In this document: piece by piece, positions 15,953-20,500 of the stretch | Position numbering within the stretch: position 1 is the first letter of the stretch | Layout: every line of letters starts with the position of its first letter | Source: Syntrophaceae bacterium | GTDB taxonomy: Bacteria; Desulfobacterota; Syntrophorhabdia; Syntrophorhabdales; WCHB1-27 | Length of the DNA stretch: 20,500 nt | Assembly (NCBI GenBank): GCA_003165115.1 | Contig: PLSJ01000448.1 | Coordinates: 1 to 20,500 of the forward strand | Direction of reading: 5' to 3' | Notes under the pieces: model-generated | Told to the model about the DNA's origin: nothing | The model's database searches: none | The model's input: the letters and a program-made list of their open reading frames with translations, nothing else | Program-made: the position numbers and the translations under genes

Positions 15953-17020
15953 TCACTCCGACTTGTAGGGGAAGGGTACTTTCAATTCCTTTTCTCTGTT
16001 GGACCAATAACCTATGCGTGCCGTAATGAACTGAAAGTACGAATCGATCTCGGACGCCTTCAGCCCTTTGGCCATCATATCCTTCTTGTAGTCGGTGAAA
16101 ACGGGCTCCACGGCCTTCTTCCACCTGTTTCCTTCTTCCTGGGTCAAATAGATGAGCTGCCCTCCGCTCTTCTTAAAATACTCGATGGACTCGCGGTCTA
16201 TATCGTTCCACACCACGGCCTGCTTATCGGCCCATTCGGCGGCGACGTCCGTAAATATCTTCTGGATGTCGGCGGGGAGGCTGCTCCACTTTGCCTTGTT
16301 CATGACCACATAGAAGGTGAAGACACTTCCGACCTGCAGAGGCGGGGTGGCATATTTCACTATGTCTCCCAATTTGTAACCCATGATCTGTTCGAAGGGC
16401 CCGTATGCGCCTTCGACGACGCCCTTGTTGAGGGACTCGTAAATGTCTGCCATCTCGACTGGCATGGGTGTGCCGCCAAGGGCCTTCACGATGTCGGCGA
16501 CCCGGCTCACTGCCCTGAGCTTCACACCCCTCAGGTCCTCCAGTTTCCTTACGGGTGTCTTTGCCGTATAAACGACGTTCGGGCCGCACGCATGAAAGTA
16601 GAGCACGTGAACGACGTCAAATTCCTTGGGTTTGAACTTGTTGTAGAAGTCGTTGGCTACGTGGGTGGATACCCAGCCGCTGGGGAAGCCGAGAGGGAGA
16701 TCGAGAGATTCCATCACCGGGAAACGACCCCTGGTTGCGGCAAAATTGGCAAGTCCGATGTCCGCGACTCCTGTGCTCACCGCCTGAAACATTTTGGGAT
16801 GCGTTGCCAGGGTCCCTCCGGGAAAGTAGGTGATTTCAACGCGCCCGTTCGTGCGCTTCTTTATCTCGTCGCAGAACTGTGACGCGACCTTCGCATTCAT
16901 GTGAGAGGGATGGTAATAATTGGCGAATTTCATCTTGATCACATCGGCGGCAAAGAGATGTACGGTGAACCCCAAGAACAATGCGAAAAACAAAAGCATG
17001 GAAACCATTCTCTTTTTCAT
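15953..17020 (-). CDS. dctP: TRAP transporter periplasmic solute-binding subunit
   Basis: 355 residues. A Sec signal peptide (MKKR, then a hydrophobic core, probable cleavage LFA-ADV near residue 24) leads to a DctP-type binding protein that captures an organic anion in the periplasm. Family features include FANYYHPSH at the first strand, FPGGTLATHPKMFQAVSTGVADIG (split here into its obvious parts FPGGTLA and GVADIG), and GVKLRAVS with Arg169, the arginine that in most DctP proteins grips the substrate carboxylate. Ligands are usually carboxylates, which fits the co-regulated acid-CoA ligase. AAGGAGGG lies eight bases before the ATG. It is third in the dctQ-dctM-dctP order, 71 bases after dctM. 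The exact ligand is not predictable from sequence. Confidence 0.93.
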   Translation of the reverse strand: MKKRMVSMLLFFALFLGFTVHLFAADVIKMKFANYYHPSHMNAKVASQFCDEIKKRTNGRVEITYFPGGTLATHPKMFQAVSTGVADIGLANFAATRGRFPVMESLDLPLGFPSGWVSTHVANDFYNKFKPKEFDVVHVLYFHACGPNVVYTAKTPVRKLEDLRGVKLRAVSRVADIVKALGGTPMPVEMADIYESLNKGVVEGAYGPFEQIMGYKLGDIVKYATPPLQVGSVFTFYVVMNKAKWSSLPADIQKIFTDVAAEWADKQAVVWNDIDRESIEYFKKSGGQLIYLTQEEGNRWKKAVEPVFTDYKKDMMAKGLKASEIDSYFQFITARIGYWSNREKELKVPFPYKSE

Positions 17021-17091
17021 TACGATAACCCTCCTTCATTCGATCGGTTTCTGTCACACACGACTTCTTCCCCGTGATTACCTCTCTTTGG

Positions 17092-18390
17092 TCACTTGAA
17101 CATCGACGGAAGCCAGAGCGCTATCTGTGGAAAGAACACCAGGAGTATCCCGGCAAAAACCATGGCGGCCAGGAAGGGGTATACCCCCTTGTATATGGTC
17201 GCTATCGGCACCTTGGTGATATTTTTGACCACAAAAACGACGATTGCCATTGGTGGAAGCACGACTCCGATCATGACCGTCAGGCCGATCATTATGCCGA
17301 GCCATAGAGGGTCGAATCCAAGTTTCATCAGCGTCGGGTAGAAGATCGGCGTGGCGAGAATCATGAAGGCGAGGTCCTCGATGAAGGAGCCGCCTATCTG
17401 GTAGATCATAAAGATCAGGAAAAACACGAAGTAACGATTGAGATTCAAGGTTGAGACCCAGTCGGCCGTGATCTGGGGAATATTGGTGATGGCGATGAAA
17501 TGGCCGAGGATGAACGAACCTACCAGAAGCATAAAAATCATGCAGGCAGTCTGAAGGGATTCGTATAGGGACCTGACGTACGTCTTGAAGTTCATGCCCT
17601 TCCGCAGGACGGACAGGAGGAGCACGAAGAATGTCCCGACGCTCCCCGCCTCGGTAGGCGTGAAAAAACCTTTCATTATTCCGCCGACCACAAGCAGGAA
17701 GACGGCAACGACCCATAAGGTCTCCGGAAGGGTTGACAGACGCGCCCGCCAGGTCGACAATTCTCCCCGGCCGGCAATCGATGGGTTGATCTTGGCCCAG
17801 AAAAAAATGATCGCGATGTAGAGGGCAGCCAGGAGGAGGCCAGGCATGAGGCCGGCGAGGAAGAGTTTGCCTATGGGCTGTTCGGTAATCACCCCATACA
17901 AAATCAGCGTCACGCTTGGGGGCATGATGACGCCCAGGGTACCTACCGTCGCCACGACCCCGGTCGACAACCGCTTGTCGTATCCGTACTTATCCATCTC
18001 GGGGATCGCGACACTCGCGAAGGTCGCGGCCGTTGCCGTGGAGGATCCGCAAATCGCCTTGAAGCCCGTCGCCGCGGCCACCGTTGCCATTGCGAGGCCG
18101 CCGGGGATATGGCCGACGAACCTATACGCCGAAGTGTATAATCTCGCGGCTATGCCGGAATGGAAAGCAATCTGACCCATGAGGATGAACAGGGGAAAGA
18201 CCGTATATCCATACGACGAGACCACATCATAGAAGTCCCGGCCGACGAGTATGAGGGCGGAGTGGAAAGACACAAGATAGGCGAAGCCAAGGAAGCCCAC
18301 TATCGCCATGGCGAAACCTATTTCGATACCCGTCACGAAGAGCAGCAGTACCGCGCCGATCCCCACGAGTCCAACCGTTACCTCACTCAT
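17092..18390 (-). CDS. dctM: TRAP transporter large permease subunit
   Basis: 432 residues with roughly a dozen hydrophobic segments, standard for the DctM/ion-transporter superfamily. It forms the sodium-driven transport domain in the inner membrane, working with DctQ and DctP. Recognisable blocks are FPLFILMGQIAFHSGIAARL, GGLAMATVAAATGFKAICGS with the serine-rich turn, and GVIMPPSVTLILYGVITEQ. Near the C-terminus, GVVLPPMAIVVFVVKNI is the matching re-entrant-loop repeat. GGAGG lies six bases before the ATG, and the start overlaps the dctQ stop by four bases (ATGA), so the two are translationally coupled. Confidence 0.96.
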   Translation of the reverse strand: MSEVTVGLVGIGAVLLLFVTGIEIGFAMAIVGFLGFAYLVSFHSALILVGRDFYDVVSSYGYTVFPLFILMGQIAFHSGIAARLYTSAYRFVGHIPGGLAMATVAAATGFKAICGSSTATAATFASVAIPEMDKYGYDKRLSTGVVATVGTLGVIMPPSVTLILYGVITEQPIGKLFLAGLMPGLLLAALYIAIIFFWAKINPSIAGRGELSTWRARLSTLPETLWVVAVFLLVVGGIMKGFFTPTEAGSVGTFFVLLLSVLRKGMNFKTYVRSLYESLQTACMIFMLLVGSFILGHFIAITNIPQITADWVSTLNLNRYFVFFLIFMIYQIGGSFIEDLAFMILATPIFYPTLMKLGFDPLWLGIMIGLTVMIGVVLPPMAIVVFVVKNITKVPIATIYKGVYPFLAAMVFAGILLVFFPQIALWLPSMFK

Positions 18391-18854
18391 CGCCTGCCTC
18401 CAATTCTTCGCACTATATCAAAAAACACGACGACGGCCTGCAGAAAGCACATCGCGCCTATGAGATAGATGATCGGATATACCGGCCACTTGAGGGTCAA
18501 AAGAAGCTCACCCGATGTCCTGAATTCTTCGGAGAGGACAAAAAGTGCCACCCCGAGGACAATAAACAGGAGGATCACCATGACCCTCGTGATTATCTCC
18601 ATTACATGCTTCGCGCCCTCCGGGAGACGATCGACGACGAAGTCCATGAAGACGTGTCCGTTATCCCACGATGAAAGTGGAAGGGCAAAAACGATGACGA
18701 TTGCGCCGGACAGGCTCACAAGCTCGTACACACCTACCAGGGGTTTCCCGATGGCCCTCATGATGATATCGAGGACGGTCACACTGAAAAGGAAGGTGAG
18801 TACAACGGCCGATATAGCCCTCAGGCAGCGGCTTAGACTTACTATCGCATTCAC
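18387..18854 (-). CDS. dctQ: TRAP transporter small permease subunit
   Basis: 155 residues with four predicted membrane helices, the DctQ pattern. The family block VYELVSLSGAIVIVFALPLS and the following WDNGHVFMDFVVDRLP (GHVxVD type) are clear. It scaffolds the DctM transport domain. The start is GTG at 18852-18854, placed by AAGGAG six bases upstream; the next Met is about 31 codons in. First gene of the TRAP operon, with a strong promoter about 50 bases upstream. Confidence 0.92.
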   Translation of the reverse strand: MNAIVSLSRCLRAISAVVLTFLFSVTVLDIIMRAIGKPLVGVYELVSLSGAIVIVFALPLSSWDNGHVFMDFVVDRLPEGAKHVMEIITRVMVILLFIVLGVALFVLSEEFRTSGELLLTLKWPVYPIIYLIGAMCFLQAVVVFFDIVRRIGGRR

Positions 18855-18863
18855 GGGATACTC

Positions 18864-18934
18864 CTTTTCGCGTCATAATTGCGCAATACGAAACAATATT
18901 TCTTATTGTAATAAATCGTGCGGAAAGGTGTCAA
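18864..18934 (-). promoter_or_regulatory. TRAP operon promoter with overlapping inverted repeats
   Basis: On the minus strand TTGACA (complement of 18929-18934), an 18-bp spacer and TACAAT (complement of 18905-18910) form a good sigma70-type promoter. ACAATA-AGAAA-TATTGT, a 6-bp-arm inverted repeat, begins inside the -10 box. A perfect palindrome ATTGCGCAAT follows at about 18879-18888, between the transcription start and the ribosome site. Both are well placed for repressor binding. Compared with the ligase promoter, 24 of 30 positions from -35 through -10 agree. Confidence 0.7.
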
Positions 18935-19304
18935 GAAAATATTTCGTAGGGTCCGGCCGACCGGGCCCCATATTTGACCGGGAAAGGCGGCGGAAAGACG
19001 ACAACGGAGGCTATTTTGAGGGGATCTGCGTCCGGGAGCAGTTAAGGGCCAAAGGACATTCGGGCTAAAGGCGTTTCGCCGAACCCGCTCGCCGGCCTAT
19101 CATGGATTTATAGGGAGGGTACCGAATGAACGGGGCTTTCTTTCAACAATGCGGCCAGGGGTTTATGTCATGCTCTGTCTGTACGGAAGGATACGGAGGG
19201 CAATCGGCGGCGGTCGCGACGGGCCCTTCCGATCGGTATCATGTACCGCCGACGGACCAGGCGAACCGGCACCCCGATTCCGTCCCGGAGGAGTGGTGCT
19301 TTCC
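18935..19304. other. Gene-poor stretch between TRAP promoter and NuoG-like gene
   Basis: About 370 bases without a convincing gene. It contains a short tandem pair GGGCCAAAGG (19046-19055) and GGGCTAAAGG (19062-19071), a small GGCG-TTT-CGCC hairpin (19070-19080), and an unproven plus-strand small frame starting at 19126 behind a good ribosome binding site (see findings). I see no clear terminator for the NuoG-like gene that ends here. Confidence 0.45.
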
Positions 19305-19907
19305 CTATCCCTTTGCCCCATCTCCCGGGAACGCCAGCGCCTTGGCCAGGACGTAGGCCGCCTGTAGCGCCTCCGTGGGGCACAGGGGGAAGCATTCCTT
19401 GCAGCTCCAGCACTCCTTCGCTGCTATCTGGGGGATGAAGCTGATCTCTTTCCTTATGCCCCTGTCGACGAAGCCGATGGCGTTCTTCTTCTTGACCTCG
19501 TTGCAGTACCTTACGCAGAGGCCGCAGTGGACGCAGAATGAGGGCTCTTTCTCGAAGCGGTCCCTGTCCGCTCCGTACTGTCTCGCCAGGTCCTGCAGAT
19601 CGAAGGCGTCCGGCGCATGGGCAAGGAGCAACTGGAGGATCATCTTGCGGATCCTGTCCACCTTCTCGGAGCGGGTCTTCACGACCAGGTTCTTCTCCAC
19701 CGGGTAGACGCAGGAGACGACGAGCCTTGTCGACCCTCGGGCTTCCAGCTCCACGATGCAGAGCCGGCAGCCGCCGTAGGGCTCCAGCTTCTCGTGGTGG
19801 CAGAGGGTCGGGATCGTGATACCGGCGGCCCTCGCCGCTTCCAGCACGGTCATCCCCGGCGTCGCGCTCACTTCTCTTCCATCGATGGTGAAGGTAATAT
19901 CACTCAT
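19305..19907 (-). CDS. NuoG/HoxU-like iron-sulfur subunit (2Fe-2S plus two 4Fe-4S)
   Basis: 200 residues, electron-transfer subunit of an NADH-linked complex. The N-terminal 2Fe-2S domain uses Cys36, 47, 50 and 66 (LCHHEKLEPYGGCRLC, then VSC). Two 4Fe-4S clusters follow: Cys125, 128, 131, 135 (CVHCGLCVRYC) and Cys166, 169, 172, 176 (CWSCKECFPLCP). Between them, NuoG and HydA-type proteins carry a His/Cys3 4Fe-4S motif (HxxDCxxCxxxGxCELQ). Here it is shortened to HAPDAFDLQDL with no cysteine, so that cluster is absent. There is no NuoG-type molybdopterin-like domain, so it resembles HoxU-sized partners of hydrogenases, formate dehydrogenases or other NADH-dependent oxidoreductases. Its ATG overlaps the stop of the upstream NuoF-like gene. 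Confidence 0.85.
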   Translation of the reverse strand: MSDITFTIDGREVSATPGMTVLEAARAAGITIPTLCHHEKLEPYGGCRLCIVELEARGSTRLVVSCVYPVEKNLVVKTRSEKVDRIRKMILQLLLAHAPDAFDLQDLARQYGADRDRFEKEPSFCVHCGLCVRYCNEVKKKNAIGFVDRGIRKEISFIPQIAAKECWSCKECFPLCPTEALQAAYVLAKALAFPGDGAKG

Positions 19908-20500
19908 TTTTGTTTACTCTCCCTGACTATCGTCCTCGCTTCTTCGGGAAGGGGAGGCGGCACGGGCACGCCGGAGATCTTCGTCACCGCCCGGAACTTC
20001 GGGGGGCAGACTTCGAAGCACGTCCCGCACTTCGTGCATTTCTCCTGGTCGATCATATGGATCAGGTTCTTGCCGCCTATGATCGCTCCGGTGGGGCACT
20101 TCTTCCCGCACGTCGTACAGGCGTTGCATTTGGCAGGGTCGATATAATAGGCGATCAGCTCTTTGCAGGATAAGGCCGGGCACCTCTTCTCCTTGACATG
20201 GGCCTCGTACTCGTCCCTGAAGTACTTCAGGGTACTCAGGAAGGGGTTGGGGGAGCTCTTGCCTAACGCACAGAGGGCGGCTTCCTGCGCCGTCTCGGCC
20301 AATTCTTCCAGGAGCTCTATGTCTCCTTCCTTTCCTTTTCCCTGAGTGATGTTCGTGAGGAGTTTAAGCATCTGCCTCATGCCTTCACGGCAGGGGACGC
20401 ACTTGCCGCAACTTTCGTCGGTGAGGAAGTCGAGGAAGTACCTGGCGACGTCGGGCATGCAGGTATCTTCGTCCATGACGATCATCCCGCCGGAGCCCAT
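19904..20500 (-). CDS. NuoF/HydB-like NADH-binding subunit, C-terminal part (cut by window edge)
   Basis: The visible 198 residues are the C-terminal part; the FMN/NADH-binding and SLBB domains lie beyond the window. MGSGGMIVMDEDTC is a conserved internal block of the NuoF family, so the Met at the edge is not the start. The NuoF 4Fe-4S cluster uses Cys31, 34, 37 and 77 (ESCGKCVPCREG; ALCALG). A C-terminal bacterial-ferredoxin domain adds two more 4Fe-4S clusters (CNACTTCGKKCP and CTKCGTCFEVCP). This extended form is typical of HydB-like and related flavin subunits of soluble NADH/ferredoxin-coupled complexes rather than respiratory NuoF. It overlaps the next gene by ATGA. The catalytic partner is outside the window. 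Confidence 0.9.
   Translation of the reverse strand: MGSGGMIVMDEDTCMPDVARYFLDFLTDESCGKCVPCREGMRQMLKLLTNITQGKGKEGDIELLEELAETAQEAALCALGKSSPNPFLSTLKYFRDEYEAHVKEKRCPALSCKELIAYYIDPAKCNACTTCGKKCPTGAIIGGKNLIHMIDQEKCTKCGTCFEVCPPKFRAVTKISGVPVPPPLPEEARTIVRESKQK

Noticed and set aside
19046..19071. GGGCYAAAGG tandem pair as a repeat element or CRISPR-like unit
   Set aside because: There are only two short copies with no further units, so it is not evidence for an array.

Overview
The window is GC-rich, densely coded bacterial DNA. The gene content (an oxygen-independent CoA-ligase plus molybdenum-hydroxylase catabolic cluster, a TRAP transporter, NuoF/NuoG-like iron-sulfur subunits, a HEAT-repeat protein and an MTH1187-family protein) fits a strict anaerobe, most plausibly a member of the Desulfobacterota such as a syntrophic aromatic degrader. 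That placement is inference; no rRNA or marker gene is present.

Left part (1-5891), housekeeping. The 3' part of a glutamine-dependent NAD+ synthetase (nadE, cut by the window edge) and a DUF2156 protein run on the plus strand. Converging on them is a minus-strand run: a HEAT-repeat protein, the monofunctional peptidoglycan glycosyltransferase mtgA, an SH3/NlpC-P60 peptidase and a thiamine-binding MTH1187-family protein.

Middle (5892-15752), the interesting region. A noncoding stretch of about 500 bp ends in a strong sigma70-type promoter (TTGACA, 18 bp, TATAAT). It drives a compact plus-strand operon: an adenylate-forming acyl/aryl-CoA ligase, the FAD, 2Fe-2S and molybdopterin subunits of a xanthine-dehydrogenase-family hydroxylase, an 871-residue fusion of an old-yellow-enzyme reductase with a GltD-type FeS/FAD/NAD(P)H module, and a Rid-family protein. 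An IclR-family regulator converges on it across a hairpin.

Right part (15753-18854) is a minus-strand TRAP transporter operon, dctQ-dctM-dctP. Its promoter matches the ligase promoter at 24 of 30 positions from -35 through -10, with the same 18-bp spacer. This suggests the two operons are one regulon, possibly under the IclR protein between them.

Proposed logic (inference): TRAP uptake of an organic, probably aromatic or heteroaromatic, acid; activation to its CoA thioester; Mo-dependent hydroxylation; flavin-dependent reduction of an unsaturated CoA intermediate; and a Rid-fold step on a reactive intermediate. The substrate cannot be read from the sequence. Motif deviations in the ligase pocket, the Mo subunit and the Rid protein argue against the textbook activities (2,3-dihydroxybenzoate ligase, 4-hydroxybenzoyl-CoA reductase, imine deaminase).

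Far right (19305-20500): two overlapping minus-strand genes for a NuoG/HoxU-like iron-sulfur subunit and the C-terminal part of a NuoF/HydB-like subunit, the end of an operon for an NADH-linked, perhaps electron-bifurcating, complex that continues beyond the window. No tRNA, rRNA, CRISPR array or insertion sequence was recognised.
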